NCBI RefSeq assembly: GCF_003479605.1
Contig: NZ_QUHR01000012.1
Location: forward strand, 1 to 64,000
Length of the DNA: 64,000 nt
Direction of reading: 5' to 3'
Origin: Roseburia sp. AF12-17LB
GTDB lineage: Bacteria > Bacillota > Clostridia > Lachnospirales > Lachnospiraceae
Shown in pieces: positions 1-9,100 of this stretch; within the stretch, counting starts at the first letter, position 1; each line of letters opens with the position of its first letter. The translations under genes and the position numbers were made by a program. Below the pieces are notes generated by a model. That model was not told the DNA's origin, did no database searches, and worked only from the letters and a program-made list of their open reading frames with translations.

Positions 1-50
1 GCACGGTAACGTGTGGAGCTGACTGTTACTAATCGGTCGAGGGCTTGACC
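1..50 (+). rRNA. 23S rRNA, 3' end (partial)
   Basis: The first 50 bases match the conserved end of bacterial 23S rRNA (CTGACTGTTACTAATCGGTC followed by GAGGGCTTGACC). The gene begins outside the window. No 5S rRNA is recognisable before the tRNA-Trp gene that follows, so in this operon the 5S is either elsewhere or missing. Confidence 0.93.
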
Positions 51-273
51 AAAAAGCAGTAAGATGGTAGGACGGATGAAGAGATGTGGAGCAGATTTAT
101 CTGCGGAAACAGCTCTTAAGCCGGACGAACATTTGCCTGCAAATGACATCGAAAATGCGAAGCATTTGAGATGACCATCTTAGAAAAAAAGTTTTCGGAT
201 TTCTGTATGAAGTTTTGAAGGTATGTTACAAAACAAACCTATTGTGACGTACTTGTACGTCATTTTAGCATAT
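51..273 (+). other. rRNA operon trailer/spacer
   Basis: This spacer between the 23S end and tRNA-Trp has no ORF and no sequence resembling 5S rRNA. It contains inverted-repeat pieces such as AAGATGGTAG near 60 and GACCATCTTA near 172, likely rRNA processing stems, and TGACGTACTTGTACGTCA near 243-260, a short hairpin just before the tRNA. Confidence 0.6.
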
Positions 274-344
274 AGGGGTGTAGTTCATCGGTAGAATAAG
301 AGTCTCCAAAACTCCAGAGGAGGGTTCGATTCCTTCCACCCCTG
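274..344 (+). tRNA. tRNA-Trp (CCA)
   Basis: A 7-bp acceptor stem (AGGGGTG with CACCCCT) and a T arm around GGGTTCGATTCC frame the anticodon loop CTCCAAA, which gives anticodon CCA. The discriminator is G, as expected for Trp. The 3' CCA is not encoded. It lies downstream of the 23S gene and is probably part of the rRNA operon transcript. Confidence 0.95.
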
Positions 345-351
345 TTCTTTA

Positions 352-383
352 AAAGAAAGTATATTCTATACTTTCTTTTTTTA
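352..383 (+). terminator. Rho-independent terminator of the rRNA/tRNA-Trp operon
   Basis: A 12-bp perfect stem (AAAGAAAGTATA with TATACTTTCTTT), a 3-nt loop and a T run follow tRNA-Trp by 8 bases. Confidence 0.9.
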
Positions 384-552
384 CTTTACAGGAAATTGCT
401 TTCCTGTAAAATAAAAAACGCTCTGCGAGGATGCACACTGCGGCGTATAAGGTAGATGTCGCAAGCGACCGCCGCAGGCGCAAGAATGCGCCAAGGCACA
501 TTCTTTGTTATACGAGTAGCGAGAACCTTGCAAAGCGTGTTTCTCGTAGTTG
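381..552. repeat. Dispersed structured intergenic repeat, copy 1
   Basis: This element opens with a hairpin (TTTACAGGAAA, loop, TTTCCTGTAAA), then GGATGCACACTGCGGCGTAT, a GTCGC/GCGAC hairpin, a GGCGCA/TGCGCC hairpin and a tail ending CGTAGTTG. A second full copy lies at 41341-41501 and a partial copy of the first hairpin at 18700-18740. Differences between copies tend to keep pairing (GCGAC to TGAC, TGCGCC to TGTGCC, both G-U tolerant), which suggests an RNA structure. It has no coding potential. Confidence 0.8.
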
Positions 553-732
553 TGCCAGGTATTCGTAAGAAGCTACTGGCAGACTTAGCATGAATTCACA
601 AACAGCTATTAGCAGTAAATTTTGTATAAAAAAGAAAAGTGGTATAAAAGAGACAAAGAGTGTTAAAATCTAAGAGAAAGTAATGAAAGAAAATTTTTAT
701 AAAGGGCAGTCTGCTGACATAGAAGAAAATAT

Positions 733-1731
733 GTGATGAATGAAAACAGGATTGTGAGGAAGGGAGCTGTAAGAGAAATGAACAGGTATTGGTTGCATGC
801 GGCATCAGGAGAACTTTCTTTAGCAAGGGATAATGGGAAAAATATAGAAAAGGAATCTGAACCGCAGATAATACTATTAAATATGGAAGAATTTCAGCAA
901 TTAGAAGGAAATTATCCGCATCGAAAGAATCTGATTAGCAGCATGCGTTTTATCCGCTATAGCAAAGTAGAGGCATTTCATGAATGTGTACAGGGGATTA
1001 TACATGTACCAAAACAGGGAAGTAAAAAGGAAAAAGAGTTTTCCTTTGGCTTTTATCTCTTTGAAAATAAACTATTTTTAATAGAAGAAGATGAGGAATT
1101 ACAGGAAATATTGGCAAAGGTCAAAAATGATATGTTTGATGGCTGCACACTTCATATGGTGTTGCTATTTATTTGTAATGCATTAATTGACAATGATATT
1201 CTTTATCTGCAAAAGATAGAGGAAAATTTGGAGAAGGTAGAGGATGTTGTAATTAAGAGGATACCGGAGCATTTTAATGAAGTAATAATGCGTTATCGGA
1301 AGCAGCTTTCAGAGAGCCGGGCATATTATGAACAGTTAATGAATATGGGAGATTTCATGCAGATGTATATGAACCGGGAGTCTTTAGTAGAAGAGGAACA
1401 GGGCTGGGAACGCTATATGAATCGTGTGGAACGGCTTCATAATTACGTAGAGACAATCCGCGAGTATTTACAGCAAATCCGTGAAATGTATCAGACGCAG
1501 ATTGATATTCACCAGAACCGGATTATGAGTATTCTGACCATTGTAACAACGCTCTTTTTGCCATTGACACTAATTACAGGCTGGTATGGAATGAATTTTC
1601 CGGGAATGCCGGAATTTCAATGGAAATATGGTTATCTGGCAGTAATCGGAGTGTCCGTTCTTCTTATTATTATAGAGATAGTATATTTCAAGAAAAAGCG
1701 GATCTGGATATCTTCGAAAGACGTAATATAA
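733..1731 (+). CDS. CorA-family divalent cation channel
   Basis: This is a likely magnesium (or cobalt) transport protein of the CorA family in the cytoplasmic membrane. The first ~270 residues form the cytoplasmic domain rich in long helices. Two C-terminal membrane segments follow (about 265-285 and 301-319), with the family signature GMN at about 286-288 between them (YGMNFPGMPEF), and a basic tail. At 332 aa it has normal family length. The N-terminal region is divergent from well-known CorA proteins. The start is uncertain: ATG at 733 has a weak ribosome site, while the in-frame ATG at 778 is preceded by AGGAAGGGAG and may be the real one. It is monocistronic. Confidence 0.88.
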   Translation: MMNENRIVRKGAVREMNRYWLHAASGELSLARDNGKNIEKESEPQIILLNMEEFQQLEGNYPHRKNLISSMRFIRYSKVEAFHECVQGIIHVPKQGSKKEKEFSFGFYLFENKLFLIEEDEELQEILAKVKNDMFDGCTLHMVLLFICNALIDNDILYLQKIEENLEKVEDVVIKRIPEHFNEVIMRYRKQLSESRAYYEQLMNMGDFMQMYMNRESLVEEEQGWERYMNRVERLHNYVETIREYLQQIREMYQTQIDIHQNRIMSILTIVTTLFLPLTLITGWYGMNFPGMPEFQWKYGYLAVIGVSVLLIIIEIVYFKKKRIWISSKDVI

Positions 1732-2168
1732 TGAGCGCAAGCGAGTCAAGATACTTGCATGATTTAAAATCGGCGAAATTAATGAGTGATACAATCACGT
1801 TATAATACACGAAATGTCCACTTATATGGAAAAACGCTGAATGTACGGAAAAAAGTGCAATAGTAAGTATTATGTAAATGTTATGTGTAGAAAGAAGTTT
1901 AGGAATAATGATGGAATTTGGAGCTTTTTTGAAGACTTTTGAAGGAATGCGAGGCTTATTCCCTTATTTTTTGACACAAAAATTTGTGAAAAACGATAAA
2001 AAATATTGACTGAGTAAAAAAAAAACTTGTAAATGTGACTAAAGTACCATAAAAAACGACAAAATGTGACAGGCAAACTAATTTTGGTAAGACCAAAATG
2101 GAGAAAAACAGAAAAATTTATTGTGTAAAATGCTCATAAAATTCATATACTAAGATGGTAAGCGAAAA
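1732..2168. other. AT-rich intergenic region without a gene
   Basis: There is no supported ORF. The sequence is very AT-rich and contains GTGATACAATCAC near 1787, a small dyad just after corA. I see no other recognisable structure before the promoter at 2169. Confidence 0.6.
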
Positions 2169-2197
2169 TTGACAAAAAAAAGAAATGGTGTCATAAT
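2169..2197 (+). promoter_or_regulatory. Promoter of the HPr-like gene
   Basis: A perfect -35 TTGACA (2169-2174), 17-bp spacer and CATAAT (2192-2197) lie 51 bases before the HPr-like start codon. Confidence 0.75.
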
Positions 2198-2247
2198 GCT
2201 CAAGAATCAAAAGTAAATCAGTTATTTTTTTGAGGATGGTGAAAAAA

Positions 2248-2475
2248 ATGAATGAAAAGAAAATCAAATTAGCTGGCACAGAAGAGGTTAGAGACTTTGT
2301 ACGTGAGGCAGGAAAATGTGATTTTGACATTGATATTTCATACAATAGAGTAATAATTGACGCAAAGTCTTTTCTTGGAGTATTAAGTCTTGATCTGAAT
2401 CGAGAGCTTACTGTTAAGTATGGCGGACATGATATGAACTTTGAGAATGTATTAAGCAAGTATGCAACTGCTTAA
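2248..2475 (+). CDS. HPr-family protein lacking the active-site histidine
   Basis: This 75-residue protein has the size and pattern of the PTS phosphocarrier HPr. It keeps the regulatory segment KSFLGVLSL at about 40-48, where Ser41 aligns with HPr Ser46, the HPr kinase target. The region that should hold the AG-x-HARPA phosphorylation site (residues 9-20) has no histidine. It therefore cannot carry phosphate from enzyme I in the usual way. It may act as a Crh-like regulatory protein, which is inference. ATG 2248 is chosen over an upstream TTG at 2230 because GAGGATGG sits correctly before it. It has its own promoter and terminator. Confidence 0.8.
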   Translation: MNEKKIKLAGTEEVRDFVREAGKCDFDIDISYNRVIIDAKSFLGVLSLDLNRELTVKYGGHDMNFENVLSKYATA

Positions 2476-2529
2476 ATGATGGCACAGGTTTTCTGGCAGC
2501 CAGAAAATACAGGTTCATAAGGTAAGAAG

Positions 2530-2584
2530 AAATACCGGGTAGCGGACAATTTGGATATTGTCTTTTCTATCTGGTATTTTTTTG
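2530..2584 (+). terminator. Terminator after the HPr-like gene
   Basis: AAATACCGGGTAG pairs imperfectly with CTATCTGGTATTT at 2567-2579 and is followed by a T run. Confidence 0.75.
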
Positions 2585-2726
2585 TTATTATGAAATGAGA
2601 GTACGTTTCAATTCCTTTAAAGTCTGCTAGAAAAATGAGATTTTTCAAAAATTGATAAATAGAAAAAATAGTAAATAGCATAAATAGAAATAAGTATAAG
2701 ATGGGATGAAAAGGGGTGACAGCGGA

Positions 2727-5078
2727 ATGGAACGTGAGCAGATAAGAATATCGGTACGAAATCTGGTGGAGTTTATCTTGCGTTCCGGAGACATTGATAA
2801 CCGCAGAGCCAGTCTTGATACGATGGAAGCCATGCAGGCGGGCAGCAGACTCCATCGGAAGATTCAAAAGAAGATGGGAAGCACTTACCATGCCGAGGTT
2901 CCTTTAAATATTATCATTGAGGAAGAAAATTATGAGCTTGGAATCTGGGGACGGGCAGATGGCATTATAATAGAAGAAACAGTTACCATTGATGAGATAA
3001 AAGGCGTATATTTAAGCCTTGACTTATTGGAAGAACCCATAAAGGTACATCTGGCACAGGCAAAGTGCTATGCGTACATATATGGAATCCAGAATGATTT
3101 ACAGAAAATCAATGTTCAGATGACATATGGAAATCTCGATACCGGAGATTTAAAATATTTTTCTTATGAATATAGCATGCAGCAGCTGCAGGAATGGTTT
3201 TCAGATTTGATTTTAAAATATAAGAAATGGGCGGATTTTCAGTATGAGTGGCGGAAGAAACGGCAGGCATCCATTAAAGAACTGGCATTTCCGTTTCCGT
3301 ACCGGGAGGGACAGAAAGAGTTGGCTGCCGGGGTTTACCGTACGATAGCCAGAAAAAAGAATCTGTTTATTCAGGCACCTACCGGAGTAGGCAAGACCAT
3401 TTCTACATTATATCCGGCAATCAAAGCGGTGGGAGAAGGATTAGGTGATAAGATTTTTTACTTAACTGCTAAGACTGTTACCGCAAATGTGGCAAAAGAG
3501 ACCCTTGGCATTTTATGTGAAAAGGGTTATTGGGCAAAGAGTGTGCAGATTACAGCGAAAGAAAAATTATGCCCTTGTGAGGAAGTGGACTGTAATCCCG
3601 TAAGCTGTCCTTATGCAAAGGGACATTTTGACCGGGTAAATGATGCGGTTTATGATTTATTGCAGAAGGAGAATAATCTGACAAGAGAAGTTTTGCTGGC
3701 ACATGCAAAAGAATATCAGGTCTGTCCTTTTGAAATGTGTCTGGACACGGCAACCTGGGCGGATAATATTATCTGCGATTATAATTATGTCTTTGACCCG
3801 AATGTGTATCTAAAGCGTTTTTTCGCAGATGGCATCAAGGGTGATTACATCTTTCTGGTAGATGAGGCACACAATCTTGTGGAACGTGGACGGGAGATGT
3901 ATAGTGCCGCCCTTGTCAAAGAGGATATTCTTGCGGTGCGGAAAATTATGAAGCCAAGAAGCTCTGCCATTGAGAAGGAACTGAGCAAATGCAATAAGCT
4001 GATGTTAGAATATAAGAGAGAATGCGAAACTTATCAGATTTACGAAAGCATTCCGAATCTCATTTTCTCCTGTATGCGCCTTGCTGCAAAAATCGAAGAA
4101 TATATGCAGAAGAATCCGGAGTTTCCGGGGCGGGATGTGGTTCTTGATTTTTATTTTGAATTGAGAAATTTTTTGAATATCTACGAGCGTGTGGATGAAC
4201 ATTATGTAATTTACGGGCAGCATGATGAAGAGGGCAGATTTGTCATAAAGCTTTTTTGCGTGGATCCGTCCTTTAATCTGCAGGAGTGTCTGGATAAGGG
4301 AAATACTACGATTTTCTTTTCGGCAACGCTGCTGCCGGTTCAGTATTATAAGGAGCTTTTGACGAATAAAACGGATAATTATGCAGTTTATGCAAGGACA
4401 ACATTTTCCCAGGATAAGAGACTTTTGTTAATCGGAAATGATGTCAGCAGTAAATATACCAGAAGAACACCGGAAGAATATGGAAGGATTGCGGATTATA
4501 TTTATCGTACAATAAAGAAGAAAAAGGGCAATTATATGGTGTTTTTCCCATCCTATCTTTTCCTGAAAAAAGTGCATGAGGCATTTGAGTTACGGATGGA
4601 TGAAACAATTACCTGCATCTGTCAGGAATCCGGCATGCGAGAAGAGGAAAGAGAAGCTTTCTTAGAAGCATTTCAGGAGGAAAAAGAAGAGTCCCTGGTG
4701 GCATTTTGTGTTATGGGCGGCATCTTTGGAGAAGGAATTGACTTAAAGAGGGAGCAGTTGATTGGCGCAATCATCGTAGGAACCGGTCTGCCGCAGATTA
4801 GCAATGAGCGGGAAATTTTAAAAGAATATTATGATAAGAAAGAGGGCATGGGATTCGATTATGCCTATCGGTATCCAGGGATGAATAAGGTACTTCAGGC
4901 AGCGGGACGTGTTATCCGGACTGCAGAAGATGTGGGAATTATCGAGCTTTTGGATGAACGCTTTCTGCAGAATGATTATCAGCGGCTGTTCCCAAGAGAG
5001 TGGGAACAGCGAAGCGTGTGCCAGCTTTCCAATCTGGAAGAGAAACTGACAACCTTCTGGGAGGAAAAGCATTTATAA
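2727..5078 (+). CDS. DinG/XPD-type iron-sulfur DNA helicase with N-terminal Cas4-like nuclease domain
   Basis: This is a two-part DNA repair enzyme. Residues ~40-130 look like a PD-(D/E)XK nuclease of the Cas4/AddB type: GRADGI, then TIDEIKG (catalytic D and E-x-K), then a QAKCYAYIYG helix. Residues ~200-780 are a superfamily 2 helicase. Walker A is APTGVGKT at about 215-223, followed by cysteines for a 4Fe-4S cluster (CPCEEVDC, SCPY, CPFEMC), the DEAH box VDEAHNL at about 377, and C-terminal motifs with QAAGRVIR. ATG 2727 is chosen over 2706 because AGGGGTGA precedes it. The gene stands alone, overlapping the 3' end of the convergent LysR gene by 6 bp. No CRISPR genes are nearby. Its role in repair is inferred from the family. 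Confidence 0.9.
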   Translation: MEREQIRISVRNLVEFILRSGDIDNRRASLDTMEAMQAGSRLHRKIQKKMGSTYHAEVPLNIIIEEENYELGIWGRADGIIIEETVTIDEIKGVYLSLDLLEEPIKVHLAQAKCYAYIYGIQNDLQKINVQMTYGNLDTGDLKYFSYEYSMQQLQEWFSDLILKYKKWADFQYEWRKKRQASIKELAFPFPYREGQKELAAGVYRTIARKKNLFIQAPTGVGKTISTLYPAIKAVGEGLGDKIFYLTAKTVTANVAKETLGILCEKGYWAKSVQITAKEKLCPCEEVDCNPVSCPYAKGHFDRVNDAVYDLLQKENNLTREVLLAHAKEYQVCPFEMCLDTATWADNIICDYNYVFDPNVYLKRFFADGIKGDYIFLVDEAHNLVERGREMYSAALVKEDILAVRKIMKPRSSAIEKELSKCNKLMLEYKRECETYQIYESIPNLIFSCMRLAAKIEEYMQKNPEFPGRDVVLDFYFELRNFLNIYERVDEHYVIYGQHDEEGRFVIKLFCVDPSFNLQECLDKGNTTIFFSATLLPVQYYKELLTNKTDNYAVYARTTFSQDKRLLLIGNDVSSKYTRRTPEEYGRIADYIYRTIKKKKGNYMVFFPSYLFLKKVHEAFELRMDETITCICQESGMREEEREAFLEAFQEEKEESLVAFCVMGGIFGEGIDLKREQLIGAIIVGTGLPQISNEREILKEYYDKKEGMGFDYAYRYPGMNKVLQAAGRVIRTAEDVGIIELLDERFLQNDYQRLFPREWEQRSVCQLSNLEEKLTTFWEEKHL

Positions 5079-5957
5079 TGTCGGCAGCAGATTTAAGAAT
5101 TCTTCTGTGGAAGTAAGAATCGGCAGATTCGGATTTACGGAGACGGCAAGCTGTCTTCGTGGAAGAGGTTCTAAAGTTTTTAAGATAAACAAATCCTTAG
5201 ATTCATGTTTCAAGCAATAGTCCGGAATGCAGGCGATACCAAGACCGATACGGGCAAGGTCAATCAGAAGGTCATTACTGCTCAGTTCAATTTCCGGAAT
5301 CAGCTCCAACTGATGGGAAAGGAAGAGATTGTGCATGAATTCGCTGGTGGTACTCTTGTTATCGAGCATCAGCAGAGGATATTTTGTTAAATCCCGGAAA
5401 CTTAATTCCTGTTGTTTTAAATTAAAGTAGGATGGATTCGCAATAAATACATCCGTAAAATCCAGTACCATTTTGCGGATGTAGGATTGATTTAATCGTA
5501 CATTCGGGCAGTTGGTAACGGCAATATCGACTTTTCCCTGCTCTAAGAGGTCAACGCAGCCAAGAGAGGTTGCATTGGTAACCTTGATGGGAACGATGGG
5601 AAATTTTTTATGAAATTCTTTTAAATAAGGTACTAAAAAATAGCGGCAGATAGTATCGCTGGCAGCAATATGAAGCTGCCCTAACCCAAGGGTATTGGAC
5701 TCTAAGAGCTGGTTTTCCCCGCGGGCGATGAGATTCATGGCAGGTTCAATGTGTTTTAACAGAACCTGTCCTGCCGGAGTAAGCTGGACTTTCTTGGTGC
5801 TCCGGATAAAAAGCGGCTGCTCTAATTTCTTTTCTAAGGTCTTGATGGACTGGCTTACTGCAGACTGGGAAATGTAGAGCTGCTTGCTGGCTTCCGAGAA
5901 GCTTAAGGAAGTAGCAACGTGATAGAATACTTTATATAATTCGTAATTAATATCCAT
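5073..5957 (-). CDS. LysR-family transcriptional regulator
   Basis: This 294-residue protein begins with the classic LysR winged HTH (residues 1-60, FSEASKQLYISQSAVSQSIK), followed by the periplasmic-binding-like effector domain from ~90 onward. Its ligand is unknown. It is transcribed divergently from purL. The shared 178-bp gap carries a TTATAAG/CTTATAA inverted repeat (6007-6025) with the LysR T-N11-A form, which suggests autoregulation. Whether it also controls purL is inference. The 3' end meets the helicase gene. Confidence 0.93.
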   Translation of the reverse strand: MDINYELYKVFYHVATSLSFSEASKQLYISQSAVSQSIKTLEKKLEQPLFIRSTKKVQLTPAGQVLLKHIEPAMNLIARGENQLLESNTLGLGQLHIAASDTICRYFLVPYLKEFHKKFPIVPIKVTNATSLGCVDLLEQGKVDIAVTNCPNVRLNQSYIRKMVLDFTDVFIANPSYFNLKQQELSFRDLTKYPLLMLDNKSTTSEFMHNLFLSHQLELIPEIELSSNDLLIDLARIGLGIACIPDYCLKHESKDLFILKTLEPLPRRQLAVSVNPNLPILTSTEEFLNLLPTL

Positions 5958-6006
5958 AATGACTCCTTTATCATATCAGAATGCATATCTTGCATATTTT
6001 CCTTTA

Positions 6007-6052
6007 TTATAAGTGACGCTTATAACTGTGTCAACATTAGTAACTCTTATAA
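6007..6052. promoter_or_regulatory. Putative LysR operator repeats
   Basis: TTATAAG-TGACG-CTTATAA (6007-6025) is a dyad. GTAACTCTTATAA (6040-6052) repeats its right half (GTGACGCTTATAA, 6013-6025) in direct orientation 27 bp away. The position between the divergent lysR and purL genes fits a LysR recognition plus activation site arrangement. Confidence 0.55.
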
Positions 6053-6071
6053 ATAAAATTAAATATATTAA

Positions 6072-6101
6072 TTGTTCTTATTCATAATGCCGTGCTATAA
6101 T
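6072..6101 (+). promoter_or_regulatory. purL promoter
   Basis: TTGTTC (6072-6077), 18-bp spacer, and TATAAT (6096-6101), 35 bp before the start codon. No purine riboswitch aptamer is seen between promoter and gene. Confidence 0.6.
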
Positions 6102-6135
6102 GAGCATAAGAAAGTAAACATTCAGGAGGTAGAAG

Positions 6136-9100
6136 ATGAGTAAGGTAAGAAGAGTGTATGTAGAGAAAAAAGACGCTTACGCAGTACGCGCCAAAGAGTT
6201 ACATGCAGAGATTAAGAGTTATCTTGGAATCAGCGCAGTAGATAAGGTACGTGTCCTGATTCGTTATGATATTGAAAACATTTCCGATGATGTATATAAA
6301 AGAGCAGTTCAGACTGTATTTTCAGAGCCGCCGGTAGATGATGTCTATGAAGAGAATTTTGAAATGGGGGATGGAAAAGTATTTTCCGTTGAATTCCTTC
6401 CGGGACAGTTCGACCAGAGAGCAGATTCTGCAGAGCAGTGTGTGAAGCTTTTAAAAGAGGATGAAGAGCCGGTTATCCGTACCGCAACAACGTATGTTAT
6501 TTACGGAGATATCAACGCTGAGCAGTTAGAGGCAATCAAGCATCACTGCATCAACCCGGTAGATTCCAGAGAGACCGGCATGGAGAAGCCTGAGACTTTG
6601 GTAACAGAGTTCCCGGAGCCTGCAGATGTTAAGATTATGACCGGATTTAAGGATATGCCGGAGCAGGAATTAAAAGCACTCTATGATTCCCTTGGACTGG
6701 CTATGACATTCAAGGATTTCTTACATATTCAGAACTATTTCCATGGAGAAGAAGATAGAGACCCATCCATGACCGAGATTCGTGTGCTGGATACCTACTG
6801 GTCAGACCATTGCCGTCATACCACATTTTCTACCGAACTGAAAAATGTTGCATTTGAAGATGGTTTCTACAAAGAGCCAATGGAAAAGACATATGAGGAT
6901 TATCTTGATACACATAAGAAAATGTATGAGGGTAGAGATGACAAATTTGTCTGCTTAATGGACATTGCATTAATGGCAATGAAGCGTCTGAAAAAAGAAG
7001 GAAAATTACAGGATCAGGAAGAGTCCGATGAGATTAATGCCTGCTCTATCGTAGTGCCTGTTGAAGTAGATGGCAAGACAGAAGAATGGCTTGTAAACTT
7101 TAAAAATGAGACCCACAACCACCCAACCGAAATCGAGCCGTTTGGTGGAGCTGCAACCTGTCTTGGTGGAGCAATTCGTGACCCGTTGTCAGGACGTACC
7201 TATGTATATCAGGCAATGCGTGTAACCGGAGCTGCTGACCCTACCGTATCTGTAAAAGATACCATGGAAGGAAAGCTTCCTCAGAAGAAACTGGTTCGCG
7301 GCGCAGCACAGGGATACAGTTCCTATGGTAACCAGATTGGACTTGCTACCGGATATGTCAAAGAAGTATATCATCCGGATTATGTTGCTAAGAGAATGGA
7401 AATCGGAGCCGTTATGGGAGCAGCACCTCGTCGTGCCGTTCAGAGACTGACTTCTGATCCGGGAGATATTATTATCCTCTTAGGCGGACGTACCGGACGT
7501 GATGGCTGTGGTGGAGCAACCGGTTCCTCCAAAGCGCACAATACAGAATCCATTGATACCTGTGGTGCAGAGGTTCAGAAAGGTAACCCACCTACCGAGC
7601 GTAAGATTCAGAGACTTTTCCGCAGAGAAGAAGTTGCCCACATTATTAAGAAATGTAATGACTTTGGTGCCGGTGGAGTGTCCGTAGCAATCGGAGAGCT
7701 TGCGGACGGATTACAGGTTGATTTGGATAAAGTACCTAAGAAATATGCCGGACTGGACGGAACAGAACTTGCTATTTCCGAGTCTCAGGAGCGTATGGCA
7801 GTTGTTGTTGCACCGGAAGATGCACAGCAGTTCTTAGATTATGCAAAAGAAGAAAACTTAGAGGCTGTGAAAGTTGCCGTTGTAACCGAAGAGCCAAGAT
7901 TAGTATTATCCTGGAGAGGAAAAGAAATTGTAAATCTTTCCAGAGCATTCTTAGATACCAACGGAGCACATCAGGAGACTGATGTAAAGGTAGAGCTTCC
8001 GGTAAAAGAAGAGAATTATTTAAATAAAATCAGCACAAAGGCTGTAGAAGAAGCAGTTGCAGCAGGCGATATGAAAGCAGCATGGTTAAATGAATTAAAA
8101 GACCTTAACGTATGTTCCCAGAAGGGTCTTGTAGAAATGTTTGATGGTTCCATCGGAGCAGGCAGTGTATACATGCCATATGGTGGAAAATATCAGTTGA
8201 CCGAGACACAGAGTATGGTTGCAAAACTTCCGGTTATGAATGGAAAATGCGATACAGTAACCATGATGAGTTACGGATTTGATCCATATTTATCTTCATG
8301 GAGCCCATACCATGGAGCAGCTTATGCAGTATTAGAGTCTGTTTCCCGTATCGTAACAGCCGGTGGTGATTTCCACAAGATTCGTTTCACATTCCAGGAA
8401 TACTTCCGCAGAATGTCGGAGGAGCCAAGTCGTTGGAGCCAGCCATTTGCAGCACTGCTTGGTGCTTATAATGCGCAGATTGGTTTCGGACTTCCATCCA
8501 TCGGTGGAAAGGACTCCATGTCCGGTTCCTTCAATGAAATTGATGTACCGCCAACACTGGTATCCTTTGCAGTTGATGTGGCAAAAGAAAAAGATGTTAT
8601 CACACCGGAGCTTAAGAAAGAAAATGATAAGCTGATGTTATTTACCATCGAAAAAGATGCTTATGATATGCCGAATTACGCACAGGTTATGAAGCTTTAT
8701 GATGCAATTCATGAAATGACTGAGACAGGCGTTATCGTAGCAGCTTATGCATTAGATGGAAAAGGTCTTGCAGCAGCAGTCAGCAAGATGGCATTTGGTA
8801 ATAAACTTGGCGTTACTGTAAATGCAGATGTAACAAAAGAAACATTATTTGCACCGGGCTTTGGAAATATCGTAGCAGAAGTTCCGGAAAATAAAGTTGT
8901 AAAAGCACAGGAAATCCTTGCAGCAGCAGGTCTTGCAGCAAACGGAGCTGTTGTGGGTGCAGTAAATGACAGCAAGAACTTTATCTATGGTGATATGAGC
9001 ATTTCCATGGATGAAGCAATCAAAGCATGGGGACAGACTTTAGAGAAAGTATTCCCAACCAGAGCAACCACCGGAACAGAAGAAGTGAAGAGCGGACTTT

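Noticed and set aside
51..273. 5S rRNA
   Set aside because: No sequence resembling conserved 5S helices or loops is found.
5958..6135. Purine riboswitch before purL
   Set aside because: The predicted leader is under 35 nt and lacks the aptamer.
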